Below are positions 20,749 through 30,100 of a stretch of 64,000 bases of DNA, one piece after another; positions within the stretch are counted from its first letter, which is position 1; every line of letters begins with the position of its first letter. Source of the stretch: Alteromonas gracilis (lineage in GTDB: Bacteria > Pseudomonadota > Gammaproteobacteria > Enterobacterales > Alteromonadaceae). Both the position numbers and the translations under genes were made by a program. Location: positions 14,178 through 78,177 of the forward strand of contig NZ_PVNO01000030.1 of the NCBI RefSeq assembly GCF_002993325.1, given 5' to 3'. Below the pieces are notes generated by a model that was not told the DNA's origin, searched no databases, and saw nothing but the letters and a program-made list of their open reading frames with translations.

Positions 20749-21519
20749 TTAGCGAATGATGCCTCGCTTAGCGTCTTGTAAAAACTTAACCATTAATGCC
20801 ACACCATCAAATTTATCAGCAGGCTCGGCAAGCTTTTCAATCGCTTCATCAATGGTATTTCCTTCGCGATAAATAGCTTTATAGGCACGCTTTATCTCAA
20901 GTACTTCTTCTTTCGAAAAGCCTCTACGCTTAAGGCCCTCAGAGTTTATTCCTTGAGGAATGTTCTTTTGCCCACTTACCATTACAAAAGGAGGAACATC
21001 TCTTAAAATGATACCGCCGGCACCTAAGAAAGCGTGTGCACCAATCTTGCAAAATTGGTGAATGCCTGTAGCGCCGCCAACAATAACAAAATCGTCGATG
21101 TGAACGTGCCCAGCCACTGCTACATTATTGGCGATAATAATATCATCACCTAGCACGCAGTCATGGGCAATATGTGCGTTAGCCATAAACAGACCACGAG
21201 AACCAATGATGGTAATACTGTTATCTTGGATAGTGCCTCGGTGAACAGTTACGCCTTCACGAAATTCGTTGTCGTCACCGATCACAAGCTCAGTAGGCTC
21301 GCCCGCATACTTTTTATCTTGGCAGTCTTCACCGATTGAAGAAAACTGATAAAACTTATTATTTTTACCGATACGCGTAGGGCCGCGTACCACCACATGT
21401 GATTTCAGAATACACCCATCACCAATGGTGACGTTGTCGTCAACCACGCAAAAGGGGCCAATGGTGACATTCTCACCAATCGTTGCACTTTCTGAAATTA
21501 CCGCAGTAGGATGGATCAC
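20749..21519 (-). CDS. lpxA: UDP-N-acetylglucosamine acyltransferase
   Basis: The 256-residue cytosolic trimer adds a 3-hydroxyacyl chain from acyl-ACP to UDP-GlcNAc, the first step of lipid A synthesis. The left-handed beta-helix hexapeptide repeats run through residues 1-190 (for example IGENVTIGPFCVVDDNVTIG). The catalytic histidine lies in NAHIAHDCVLGDD (His119, equivalent to E. coli His125). A C-terminal helical domain (RRGFSKEEVLEIKRAYK) follows. It is 1 bp downstream of fabZ. Confidence 0.97.
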   Translation of the reverse strand: MIHPTAVISESATIGENVTIGPFCVVDDNVTIGDGCILKSHVVVRGPTRIGKNNKFYQFSSIGEDCQDKKYAGEPTELVIGDDNEFREGVTVHRGTIQDNSITIIGSRGLFMANAHIAHDCVLGDDIIIANNVAVAGHVHIDDFVIVGGATGIHQFCKIGAHAFLGAGGIILRDVPPFVMVSGQKNIPQGINSEGLKRRGFSKEEVLEIKRAYKAIYREGNTIDEAIEKLAEPADKFDGVALMVKFLQDAKRGIIR

Positions 21520-21520
21520 G

Positions 21521-21970
21521 TTACGCTATCTCTCTCATCGCACACATAAACTCTGCACAGCAAGCAATGTCGCCGTCGACACTTGCAGTACCTTTAAATT
21601 TCCAAATCCCTCTGCGCTCTTTAACCAGAGCAACATCAAACTCAAGCTTGTCTCCAGGAACAACTGGACGCTTGAAGCGTGCGTTGTCGATCCCTGCATA
21701 CAAGTATAACTTATCATTATTACCCATGGTCTTGAATCCTAAAACACCGGCGGCTTGGGCCATGGCTTCTAAGATAAGGACGCCTGGGAATATAGGCTGC
21801 CCAGGGAAATGCCCAGTGAAACAAGGCTCATTAATAGTAATATTTTTATAAGCCTTTACAGACTCACCCAGAACATAGTCTGTTACACGATCAACAAGCA
21901 AAAATGGATACCTATGTGGAAGTAACTCCAAAATTTCTTGAATTTCGATGGTATTGAGTGAATTGGCCAA
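21521..21970 (-). CDS. fabZ: 3-hydroxyacyl-[acyl-carrier-protein] dehydratase FabZ
   Basis: The 149-residue hot-dog-fold enzyme dehydrates 3-hydroxyacyl-ACP and shares the 3-hydroxymyristoyl-ACP pool with LpxA. It shows [17 protein letters not shown], the catalytic His in [15 protein letters not shown] and the Glu in [12 protein letters not shown] chose a TTG start at 21970 (reads [11 protein letters not shown]...), because AGGAGA lies 7-8 nt upstream and the length then fits the family; an ATG at 21994 would add eight atypical residues ahead of the ribosome site. It heads fabZ-lpxA-lpxB-rnhB-dnaE-accA. Unusually, the gene before it is skp, not lpxD. Confidence 0.95.
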   Translation of the reverse strand: MANSLNTIEIQEILELLPHRYPFLLVDRVTDYVLGESVKAYKNITINEPCFTGHFPGQPIFPGVLILEAMAQAAGVLGFKTMGNNDKLYLYAGIDNARFKRPVVPGDKLEFDVALVKERRGIWKFKGTASVDGDIACCAEFMCAMREIA

Positions 21971-22010
21971 AAACTTTCTCCTGTATACAAGCATGACCCA
22001 TGACTATTTC

Positions 22011-22037
22011 ATACCAATGCGGATAATTGATTGGTAT
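22011..22037. repeat. 8-bp inverted repeat ATACCAAT / ATTGGTAT in the fabZ leader
   Basis: Perfect 8-bp arms (22011-22018, 22030-22037) are separated by 11 bp, about 40-65 bp upstream of the fabZ start. It could be an operator, a leader hairpin or the footprint of a small intergenic repeat. Confidence 0.6.
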
Positions 22038-22091
22038 TTGGTCAAACTCGCCGTAAAAACTAAAAACGGCGGCAACCATACGCTGTTAAGC

Positions 22092-22134
22092 GCAAAAAAC
22101 AAATCAGACCAACACCTCTCGGAAATTGGCCTGA
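22092..22134 (-). terminator. Terminator between skp and fabZ
   Basis: In minus-strand RNA a 9-bp stem (UCAGGCCAA with UUGGUCUGA, one G-U pair; 22134-22126 and 22112-22104) is followed by UUUGUUUUUUG. It lies 30 bp beyond the skp stop and would separate the pyrH-to-skp unit from fabZ-to-accA. Confidence 0.75.
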
Positions 22135-22163
22135 TAAATTTCACGACTGTTTCAAACCGTCGA

Positions 22164-22679
22164 TTAGTTAGCTTTGCTAACCTGCTGAAGTACTTGCTCA
22201 GATAAGTCGTGCTCTTCTTTTGCAAATGCAACTGCGCCTGAGTTAAGCACTAGGTCGTAACCTTGCTTTGCTGCTACAGAGTCAATAGCCTGTTTGATAA
22301 GGCCAAGAAGCTTATTGCGTTCTTCGTTGCTACGACGTTGGATATTCTGCTGTAAAGGTTGACCTTTTTTAGAAAGCTCTTCACGAACTGACAAGATTTT
22401 TTGTTCAAGTTCTTTCTTTTCGGTATCGCTCATCGTCGCCGCATCGCGTTGAAGACGCTCCGCGTAAAACTGACCGTCACGCTGAAGTTGATTCACTTCT
22501 TCAAGCTGATCTTTAAACTCAGCTTGAATAGCGTTTTGTATTTCAGCAGCTTGAGGCATTGCTTGGAAAATACCTTGAACGTCTACTACAGCGACTTTCT
22601 GTTCAGCCATTACAGACGTACTTACTAAAGCGCTACCCAACATTGCTCCTGCAACGATATGTTTAACCAACTGTTTCAA
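22164..22679 (-). CDS. skp: Periplasmic chaperone Skp/OmpH
   Basis: The 171-residue precursor has a signal peptide (about 1-25, KQLVKHIVAGAMLGSALVSTSVMA, cleavage after VMA). A short beta strand (KVAVVDVQGIFQAMP) and long charged helices follow; these form the tentacles of the Skp trimer. Skp escorts unfolded outer-membrane proteins through the periplasm to BamA, whose gene lies immediately upstream. C-terminal GYDLVLNSGAVAFAKEEHDLSEQVLQQV is typical of the family. In most gammaproteobacteria lpxD follows; here a terminator does. Confidence 0.95.
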   Translation of the reverse strand: MKQLVKHIVAGAMLGSALVSTSVMAEQKVAVVDVQGIFQAMPQAAEIQNAIQAEFKDQLEEVNQLQRDGQFYAERLQRDAATMSDTEKKELEQKILSVREELSKKGQPLQQNIQRRSNEERNKLLGLIKQAIDSVAAKQGYDLVLNSGAVAFAKEEHDLSEQVLQQVSKAN

Positions 22680-22740
22680 AGGGAACTCCTTTTGTAAATC
22701 TTGTTATAGAGCGCGATTATTACACGCTCGCTTTAATGTT

Positions 22741-25218
22741 TTAGAAAGTTTGACCAATATTGAAAGTGAAGAATCTCGCATCGTCACCATCACGTTGCTG
22801 TATCGCTTTCGAGAAGCTGAATACCATCGGCCCCATTGGAGATATCCACTGAACCGATATACCTGCCGAGCTACGATACAGACTCCAGTCAGAATAGTCT
22901 AACAGCTCGCCTCTCTGTGTTGAGGCCACTTGAAACTGACTGTAATAGTCATAATCGAACTCAGTATCCCATACGTTACCCACATCCACAAACAAACTTG
23001 TGCGAACAGAGTTATCCATATCTTCTTCTACAAATGGCGTTGGAACTATGAGCTCAACACCACCGAGTGCCATGGCGTTTCCACCTAAGCTTCGCGTAGA
23101 CCAAGATAATTGTGCATCTGTTGGATCGCCTGGGAAAGCTTCACCGTCTGGCCCCACGATACTACCCGCGTTTCCAAGGAATACCCCCCTTGGGCCCACT
23201 GTATTGTTCTCGAATCCACGCAGTGAATCCGCACCACCTGCCGTGAAGTTCTCAGTAAACGGTAGTATTTGCTCGTTGCCGTTTATATCGCCATAACCGT
23301 TACCATACCCTAGACGCATACGCGCCAAGAATGACCAACGCTGGTTACGCGATAGCGGGAAGTACCACTTACCATCAAATACGGTTTTAAAGTAATTAAC
23401 GTCTGAGTTAGGGGTAGTAATACTAACAGAGGCACGCTGTGACGAGCCCGCTGTTGGGAATAAACCGCGGTTTAATGTACTTCTACTCCAGCTTACACTA
23501 GCTAAATAACTGTCGTACTTAATCGCAGCATCAGGGTCTTCACCGTTGGTAAACTGATTGTAGAACTGCTCAGTCTGTTCATAATAACCACGGTTGAACA
23601 ACTCAACATTACTGTAAGTCAATCCAAAGTTTATACGGTTAAATTCGTTGATAGGGTAACCTACGTTCGCGCCGATAGACCACCGTTTCGAGTTATATTG
23701 AATAACGTTGAAGTCAGAACCATCAAATTCACTATAGCCCAAACTTCCGCCCAAACTAATGCCGTCAATAGTAAAATAAGGGTCGTTGTAAGTTATTTGC
23801 GCGCTTCGCTGATACGACACTGTGCTAAGGTTAAGACCAATACGCTTACCCGTACCCAAGAAGTTATCCTGTTGAATACCCGCTTGTAAGCTGAGTTTTG
23901 TTCTGTCGCCGTAGCCGATACCGGCATTGAACGAGCCAGAAGGCTGTTCTTTAACGTTGAAATTAACATCAACTTTATCTTCAGAGCCCGGGATTCGAAC
24001 TGTTTCAAACTCTACATCTTCCATGTAGGTAAGACGAGAAAGCTGGTTTTTAGAAGATTCAAGTAGGTTATTAGATAACCACGTACCTTCCATTTGGCTT
24101 ACGTTCTGACGCAACACGCTATCAGCGGTTACAACGTTTCCGTTGAACTTGATGCGATTTACGTAAATACGCTTACCTGGGTCAACTGACAACGTCAGTT
24201 TTACCGTTTTGTCATCATCGTTAATTTCAGGAACGGTTGTCACTGTTGGATAAGCGTAACCAAACCGCCCTAAGTACTTACTTATGAACTCTTCTGTATA
24301 GGTAACTTCTGCTTGGTTATAAAGTTCACCAGTAGTGAGGGGAAGCACCCTTTCGATGTACTCTTCGTGACCTAGCACATCACCCACTAGTTCAACTTCA
24401 GAGATAGTGTATTGCTCACCCTCAGACACATTCATCGCAATGTAGATACCAGATTTTTCTGGCGTCATTGATACTTGTGTAGAGTCTACGTTAAAGCGAA
24501 GGTAGCCGCGATTCAGATAATGGTTACGAAGCGTTTCCATATCGCCTTGCAAGGTTTGCTGCTGATAGCGAGTTTCAGATAAGAAGTCCCACCATGGCGT
24601 ATCATATTGCAGTTCGAAAGCTTCCATCAGCTCTTCGTCTGAGAAAATTTCGTTACCGACGATATTTATTTGTTCGATTTCAGCCGCATCGCCTTCTTCA
24701 AACAATAACTTTAAGTCTACCCGGTTACGCGGTAAAGGCGTAATGATGGCGGTCACATCAGCGTTGTATTTGCCGATGCTGTAAAAGAAATCTTTTAAGC
24801 CGTTCTCAATTGAGGTCAATACTGTCTTATCAAGCGGCTCACCGATACGAACGCCATTACCGTCCAAACTTTCTTGAAGCTGCTCATCTTTAATATCATC
24901 GTTGCCTTCAAAAATGATATTACTGATCGTTGGACGTTCAGCAACACGCACAACTAGCGTATTACCATCACGAAGAATTTCAACGTTTTCAAAGTGAGTT
25001 GAAGAGTATAACGAGCGAATAAGCTGCGTTACCCTAAATGTATTGAGCTCGTCGCCAACCTGAACGGGCAAGTAGGTTAAGGCTGCACCTAGTGCAACAC
25101 GTTGCAAACCTTCAACGCGAATGTCTTCAACGACAAATTCACTGTTTTGCGCCGCAGCGTTGGCGAAGCTAGCACTGGAAAGAATGGCTCCGGCTGCTAC
25201 TAACTGTTTTAACTTCAT
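22741..25218 (-). CDS. bamA: Outer membrane protein assembly factor BamA
   Basis: The 825-residue protein has a signal peptide (1-21), five periplasmic POTRA domains (about 25-425; first FVVEDIRVEGLQRVALGAA) and a 16-strand beta-barrel insertase. The conserved SLRGFENNTVGPRG (the VRGF-type motif of Omp85 loop 6) is near residue 665, and the chain ends in a barrel signal with terminal aromatic Phe (FFTFNIGQTF). It inserts outer-membrane beta-barrels. Its neighbours rseP and skp act in the same envelope pathway. Length and order match the family. Confidence 0.97.
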   Translation of the reverse strand: MKLKQLVAAGAILSSASFANAAAQNSEFVVEDIRVEGLQRVALGAALTYLPVQVGDELNTFRVTQLIRSLYSSTHFENVEILRDGNTLVVRVAERPTISNIIFEGNDDIKDEQLQESLDGNGVRIGEPLDKTVLTSIENGLKDFFYSIGKYNADVTAIITPLPRNRVDLKLLFEEGDAAEIEQINIVGNEIFSDEELMEAFELQYDTPWWDFLSETRYQQQTLQGDMETLRNHYLNRGYLRFNVDSTQVSMTPEKSGIYIAMNVSEGEQYTISEVELVGDVLGHEEYIERVLPLTTGELYNQAEVTYTEEFISKYLGRFGYAYPTVTTVPEINDDDKTVKLTLSVDPGKRIYVNRIKFNGNVVTADSVLRQNVSQMEGTWLSNNLLESSKNQLSRLTYMEDVEFETVRIPGSEDKVDVNFNVKEQPSGSFNAGIGYGDRTKLSLQAGIQQDNFLGTGKRIGLNLSTVSYQRSAQITYNDPYFTIDGISLGGSLGYSEFDGSDFNVIQYNSKRWSIGANVGYPINEFNRINFGLTYSNVELFNRGYYEQTEQFYNQFTNGEDPDAAIKYDSYLASVSWSRSTLNRGLFPTAGSSQRASVSITTPNSDVNYFKTVFDGKWYFPLSRNQRWSFLARMRLGYGNGYGDINGNEQILPFTENFTAGGADSLRGFENNTVGPRGVFLGNAGSIVGPDGEAFPGDPTDAQLSWSTRSLGGNAMALGGVELIVPTPFVEEDMDNSVRTSLFVDVGNVWDTEFDYDYYSQFQVASTQRGELLDYSDWSLYRSSAGISVQWISPMGPMVFSFSKAIQQRDGDDARFFTFNIGQTF

Positions 25219-25276
25219 CTATTTTTCTTTTCCTGGCCGCGTTTTGTATTAGCTGTTTTGTACTTCCTGATTTCCA

Positions 25277-26629
25277 TCAGGTTATGCGAGCGATATCGTT
25301 AAATATTGCGATACCCATTATCATAAACAGAAGCACGCCACCTATTCTGTAACCCCATTCCTGCACGGCTTCAGGCACAGGTTTGCCTGTGATCCACTCC
25401 ACGATAAAAAACATGAGGTGACCACCGTCAAGCATGGGCAAGGGTAATAAATTTATAATGCCTAAATTCACGCTTATTAAGGCAAGAAAACTCAAGAAGT
25501 ACGCAAGTCCATACCCAGCACTTGTTCCCGCACCTTGAGCAATTGAGATAGGTCCGCTTAAATTCTTCACCGACACGTCGCCAGTAATGAGCTTCCCTAT
25601 CATTTCGACACTCAGTGTCATAAGACGCCACGTTTTATCTAGCGCCTTCCCAATAGCCTCTATAATGCCATATTGATGTGTAAACACATACCCCTCAGGC
25701 CAAGGCTCAAACGTTGGGCTAACGCCTAGATAACCACTTTGCCCTTGTGGTGTATCGCGGCGCGCTATCGTGGCATTTAACGTAAGTGGTTGTCCATCCC
25801 TTTCTATTTCGAGCAATATTTGCTCTCCAGGGCTTTCAACAATCTCTTCCACTAAACGTTCCCACGACTGCAGCTTATTACCGTTAAGCGCTAACAGTTT
25901 ATCACCAGGCTGCAACCCAGCCTGTTGTGCTGCACTTCCCTCACCGACAAAGCCAACGGTTAATGTTGCATCAGGGCGGTAAGGAGTTAGCCCTAAGCTG
26001 CTTAAAGGAGACTCGCGATCTGGGTCAAAGTTCCAAGCATTCAGCGTAAAACTCAGTTCTTTTTCAACGTTTGATGAATTTTTAACCGTAACACTAGCTT
26101 TTTCAGCGCCGATATTTGAGACAATTTCTAAATTAACCGCTTCCCAATCTGGTGTAATTCTATCGCCTACCTTGATAATTTCATCGCCAGGCTTAACGCC
26201 TGCGATAGCTGCAATACTATTGGGTTCGATGGTTTTGACCACAGGTTTCACGGTATCAAGACCAACTAAATACATTACCCATAACGCGAAAAAGGCAAAT
26301 ATAAAGTTGACCCCAGGTCCAGCCGCAATCACCGCCATGCGCTGCAATACTGGTTTATTATTAAAGGCCTTATCTGCTAGTTCTGGTGGTACATCGTCAA
26401 CACGTCCGTCAAGCATGCGAACGTATCCACCAAGCGGGATCATAGCAATGACATACTCTGTGCCAGATTTGCTTAACTTACGCCAAATTGGCTTTCCAAA
26501 ACCTATTGAGAAGCGTTCTACCTGTACACCGCATTTACGGGCAACATAGAAGTGCCCCCACTCGTGAACCGCAACTAAAATACCTAAGGCAACAATAAAT
26601 GCGCCTAGGCTCCATAAAAATGCTAGCAC
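25277..26629 (-). CDS. rseP: Site-2 intramembrane zinc protease RseP
   Basis: The 450-residue inner-membrane protease cleaves anti-sigma factor RseA after DegS, releasing sigma-E. The zinc motif HEWGH (His22, Glu23, His26) lies in the first membrane helix. Two tandem PDZ domains follow (about 125-290; IAAIAGVKPGDEIIKVGD and AAQQAGLQPGDKLLALNG). The third zinc ligand lies in LPLPMLDGGHLMFF near 402, and a last membrane helix ends the chain. Its 5' end overlaps dxr by 7 bp. Confidence 0.97.
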   Translation of the reverse strand: MLAFLWSLGAFIVALGILVAVHEWGHFYVARKCGVQVERFSIGFGKPIWRKLSKSGTEYVIAMIPLGGYVRMLDGRVDDVPPELADKAFNNKPVLQRMAVIAAGPGVNFIFAFFALWVMYLVGLDTVKPVVKTIEPNSIAAIAGVKPGDEIIKVGDRITPDWEAVNLEIVSNIGAEKASVTVKNSSNVEKELSFTLNAWNFDPDRESPLSSLGLTPYRPDATLTVGFVGEGSAAQQAGLQPGDKLLALNGNKLQSWERLVEEIVESPGEQILLEIERDGQPLTLNATIARRDTPQGQSGYLGVSPTFEPWPEGYVFTHQYGIIEAIGKALDKTWRLMTLSVEMIGKLITGDVSVKNLSGPISIAQGAGTSAGYGLAYFLSFLALISVNLGIINLLPLPMLDGGHLMFFIVEWITGKPVPEAVQEWGYRIGGVLLFMIMGIAIFNDIARIT

Positions 26630-27810
26630 TGAAATTTTCCTCGAATAATCTCGTCAGCTTTCGCTCTCGCCAAACTGTCTTGCTCTACTATTTGCTGTAT
26701 CGAACTAACCGATACACAGGGCATAGCGTTTAATGTGGCTTCGTTCACTTGAGCAATGTTAGAAAACTGAATCTTTCCTTGAAGAAATGCCTCGACGGCC
26801 ACTTCATTAGCAGCATTCATCCTTGTCGTTGCACATTGCCCCTCTTTGCAAGCATCAATCGCGAGCTTTAAGTTGGGGTAGCGTTCGAAACAAGGAGTTT
26901 GAAAACTAAAATTCGCCATATTGGAAAAGTCGAGTGGCTCGACTCCCGCCTCTATTCGCTCAGGATGCGCCAATCCATAAGCGATAGGCGTACGCATGTC
27001 AGGGTTCCCCATTTGCGCGATAACCGAGCCGTCAATGTATTGCACCATAGAGTGAATAATACTTTGTGGGTGAATAACCACATCAATGTCACCGGCTCCC
27101 GCACCAAATAGCCAACAAGCTTCAATAAACTCAAGGCCTTTGTTCATCATGGTTGCCGAATCGATGGTTATTTTCCTGCCCATAGACCAGTTAGGGTGTG
27201 TGCTGGCTTCATCGATTGTAATTGACGAAAAGCTATCTAGCGGCCTTTCCCTAAACGGACCACCTGAGCCCGTTAATAAAATTTTACGAATGCCAGATGC
27301 CGCAAAATTACCGTACTCATAATCGTGGGGAAGGCATTGAAAAATGGCGTTATGCTCACTATCAATTGGAAGAATTTTGGCACCGCTTTGATTAGCTGCA
27401 TCAATAAAAAGTGCCCCCGACATAACGAGCGCTTCTTTATTTGCAAGCAAAACCCGTTTGCCCGCCTTTACCGCCGCCAGTGTAGGTAAAAGGCCGGCTG
27501 CACCAACAATTGCAGCCATTACAGCATCAACTTCAGGCGCACTTGATACTTCTTCCAGTGCCTTGGCTCCGGACAGAATTTCTGCATCGACACCGTACTG
27601 AGATGCTAGCTCACAGGCTAGTTTGTAGTTAGCGTCATCGGCAATTACCACATAACGCGGTGCGCATTTCTGAGCCTGCTCCATAAGTAATTCAAGCTGA
27701 GAGTTACCAGTAATGGCAAATACGCGGTATTTATCTGGGTGGCGATTTATTACATCAAGTGTATTGCAACCAATGGAGCCTGTGGCCCCTAACACTGTTA
27801 CTGTTTGCAT
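26623..27810 (-). CDS. dxr: 1-deoxy-D-xylulose 5-phosphate reductoisomerase
   Basis: The 395-residue enzyme makes MEP from DXP with NADPH, the committed step of the MEP isoprenoid pathway that feeds UppS in the same operon. The NADPH-binding motif VTVLGATGSIGCNTLDVI opens the protein. LLANKEALVMSG, DSEHNAIFQCL (metal-binding Asp/Glu) and the HPNWSMGRKITIDSATMMNKGLE segment follow. I placed the start at the ATG at 27810, where the cdsA stop TAA shares its last A (TAATG); the open frame extends to a TTG at 27822. Confidence 0.97.
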   Translation of the reverse strand: MQTVTVLGATGSIGCNTLDVINRHPDKYRVFAITGNSQLELLMEQAQKCAPRYVVIADDANYKLACELASQYGVDAEILSGAKALEEVSSAPEVDAVMAAIVGAAGLLPTLAAVKAGKRVLLANKEALVMSGALFIDAANQSGAKILPIDSEHNAIFQCLPHDYEYGNFAASGIRKILLTGSGGPFRERPLDSFSSITIDEASTHPNWSMGRKITIDSATMMNKGLEFIEACWLFGAGAGDIDVVIHPQSIIHSMVQYIDGSVIAQMGNPDMRTPIAYGLAHPERIEAGVEPLDFSNMANFSFQTPCFERYPNLKLAIDACKEGQCATTRMNAANEVAVEAFLQGKIQFSNIAQVNEATLNAMPCVSVSSIQQIVEQDSLARAKADEIIRGKFQC

Positions 27811-28673
27811 TACGCCATCCAAGTTACATAGCAGAATGCGAAAACAGGGAACGCAGCCGTTAAGCTATCAATTCTGTCTAGTACTCCACCGTGCCCTGGT
27901 AGAATTTTGCCACTATCTTTAATACCAGCACAACGCTTTAGCATACTCTCGTTCAAGTCGCCTAATGCCGATACGGCAACCGTAATACCGCCTATAGCGA
28001 GATGAAGCCAGATGCGAGATGGCTCTACCTGGTAGTGGAGTGCCGCAAAAGCAATAATAGCGAATGAAGCAGCAATGCCACCTAATAAGCCTTCTAAACT
28101 TTTACCAGGCGACACATTAGGGCGTAGCTTATGTCGACCAAATTTCACGCCTACAAAGAATGCACCTATGTCGGCAGCCCATACAATACCGAGTACATAA
28201 AAGATAAGCGATGCACCATAGAAAGGGTCAACATCATGCAAACTAGTGCGAAGTGCAACCACAGCCACCCAAGTTGGAATTAATGTCAGCGCGCCAAACA
28301 AAGTTCTTACACTGCGGCTGTCTTTCCAAAACTTTGAATATTTAGGATAGGCAAGCACCATAAACAACGAGGCTATCCACCATAATACAGCCACGGTAAG
28401 TATGGCGCGGTACAAACCATGAAGTTGGCCTTGATACCAAATCATACTTGCATCAACAATTAATGAGAGTGCAATGCATATGGCAAAAGCACCCGTCATA
28501 TAGATGAGCTTCTTAGGGCGTTCACACACGCCTGACATGTTTGCCCATTCATAAGCGCCTATGCCAACCACGCCAGCAATGGCTATTTCGAACCAAAAAA
28601 TGGGAAGGAAAAGAATAGCGTAAAGCGCCAGTGGCGCTAGGATTAATGCAGTTATTATTCGTTGTTTTAGCAT
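27810..28673 (-). CDS. cdsA: Phosphatidate cytidylyltransferase
   Basis: The 287-residue polytopic inner-membrane enzyme makes CDP-diacylglycerol, the precursor of all phospholipids. It has about eight hydrophobic helices. The C-terminal signature GDLNESMLKRCAGIKDSG...LPGHGGVLDRIDSL is characteristic of CdsA. It lies between uppS and dxr with a 1-bp overlap with dxr. Confidence 0.96.
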   Translation of the reverse strand: MLKQRIITALILAPLALYAILFLPIFWFEIAIAGVVGIGAYEWANMSGVCERPKKLIYMTGAFAICIALSLIVDASMIWYQGQLHGLYRAILTVAVLWWIASLFMVLAYPKYSKFWKDSRSVRTLFGALTLIPTWVAVVALRTSLHDVDPFYGASLIFYVLGIVWAADIGAFFVGVKFGRHKLRPNVSPGKSLEGLLGGIAASFAIIAFAALHYQVEPSRIWLHLAIGGITVAVSALGDLNESMLKRCAGIKDSGKILPGHGGVLDRIDSLTAAFPVFAFCYVTWMA

Positions 28674-28727
28674 AATTTGCCCTTGGCTTTAGTTACCAGG
28701 GCTAGCCTGATAATTGCCTGCATGGTA

Positions 28728-29510
28728 TTAACCATCGGCTGTGACTACCTGTTCACCGGTTAGACCGAAACGACGTTGGCGAACATTGAAATCGTCTACG
28801 GCTAATTGAAACACGTTTTCGTTGAAGTCGGGCCATAGTACGTCGGTAAAGTACAACTCTGCGTAGGCGCATTGCCACAGCAAAAAGTTGCTAATACGGT
28901 GCTCGCCGCCAGTGCGAATGAGAAGGTCTAACTCGGGAAGGTTAGCCGTTGAAATATGCGCATTAAATGCGTCTTCATTGATGCTATCAACATCAAGTTC
29001 ACCACTTTTCACTTGCATCGCAAGATTTTTAGCAGCATTGACAATGTCCCATCTACCGCCATAGTTTGCAGCGATATTTAAAACTAAGTCTTTGTTGTCT
29101 TTAGTCATGTCTTCGGCTTTTCGAATTTTTTCGACTAGCTTAGCATCAAACGCTTCAACATCACCTATGACCTGCAAACGCACACCGTTTTTGTGTAATC
29201 GTTTTGCTTCACTATTAAGGACAAGATTAAACAAGTCCATCAATACACTGACTTCTTCCTCAGGACGTTTCCAGTTTTCACTTGAAAACGCGAATAGCGT
29301 AAGTGACTCAATACCGTTTTGACGTGCAAAGCGCACAACAGAACGTACAGACTCTACCCCGGCCTTGTGGCCAAAGGTACGAATTTTCCCTTTCTTTTGC
29401 GCCCACCGACCGTTGCCATCCATAATGATCGCAACGTGCTTCGGGCCAGCAGTGACTGCCGGCACCTCAGCTTTCGTCGATTTGGCTGCGCTAAAACGCT
29501 TTCCAATCAT
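28728..29510 (-). CDS. uppS: Undecaprenyl diphosphate synthase
   Basis: The 260-residue cis-prenyltransferase condenses farnesyl-PP with eight IPP to give the C55 lipid carrier for peptidoglycan, O-antigen and capsule. It shows [19 protein letters not shown] (catalytic Asp), [29 protein letters not shown] and the C-terminal [24 protein letters not shown]. It has a polar N-terminal extension of about 20 residues compared with short homologues. It follows frr by 9 bp. Confidence 0.97.
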   Translation of the reverse strand: MIGKRFSAAKSTKAEVPAVTAGPKHVAIIMDGNGRWAQKKGKIRTFGHKAGVESVRSVVRFARQNGIESLTLFAFSSENWKRPEEEVSVLMDLFNLVLNSEAKRLHKNGVRLQVIGDVEAFDAKLVEKIRKAEDMTKDNKDLVLNIAANYGGRWDIVNAAKNLAMQVKSGELDVDSINEDAFNAHISTANLPELDLLIRTGGEHRISNFLLWQCAYAELYFTDVLWPDFNENVFQLAVDDFNVRQRRFGLTGEQVVTADG

Positions 29511-29519
29511 AATACTTAC

Positions 29520-30077
29520 TTAAACTTCCATTAGTTCTTTTTCTTTGTCAGCAAGCATACTGTCGACTTTCTTAATGAAATCGTTAGTAATAGATTGAAT
29601 GTTCTCTTCAGCTGCACGGCTTTCATCTTCACTGATCTCTTTTTCCTTAAGAAGATCTTTAATGTCGCCATTAGCGTCACGACGGATGTTACGAATAGCA
29701 ACACGGCCACCTTCAGCTTCGTTACGAACAACACGAATAAGATCTTTACGGCGCTCTTCTGTAAGTGGAGGAAGTGGAATACGAATTGAACCACCCGCAC
29801 TCATTGGGTTAAGGCCTAAGTCAGACTGCATGATCGCTTTTTCTACTGCTTGTATAGCACTCTTGTCGAATACAGTAAGCGCTAGTGTGCGACTGTCTTC
29901 AGCAACAACGTTAGCCACTTGCTTGAGCGGCGTGTCTACGCCGTAATAAGGTACCATGATGCCGTCTAGCAGGCTTGGATGCGCACGACCTGTGCGAATT
30001 TTGCTGAATTGGCCTTTTAATGCAACTAGGCTTTTCTCCATGCGCTCTTGCGCATCTAATTCAATTTCATCAATCAC
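29520..30077 (-). CDS. frr: Ribosome recycling factor
   Basis: The 185-residue protein splits post-termination ribosomes together with EF-G. It shows the full three-helix-bundle sequence: [44 protein letters not shown], the [25 protein letters not shown] segment, and ending [15 protein letters not shown]. It lies 23 bp after pyrH in the conserved rpsB-tsf-pyrH-frr order. Confidence 0.98.
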   Translation of the reverse strand: MIDEIELDAQERMEKSLVALKGQFSKIRTGRAHPSLLDGIMVPYYGVDTPLKQVANVVAEDSRTLALTVFDKSAIQAVEKAIMQSDLGLNPMSAGGSIRIPLPPLTEERRKDLIRVVRNEAEGGRVAIRNIRRDANGDIKDLLKEKEISEDESRAAEENIQSITNDFIKKVDSMLADKEKELMEV

Positions 30078-30100
30078 GTTTTGTATCCTATTGTTCTTAA

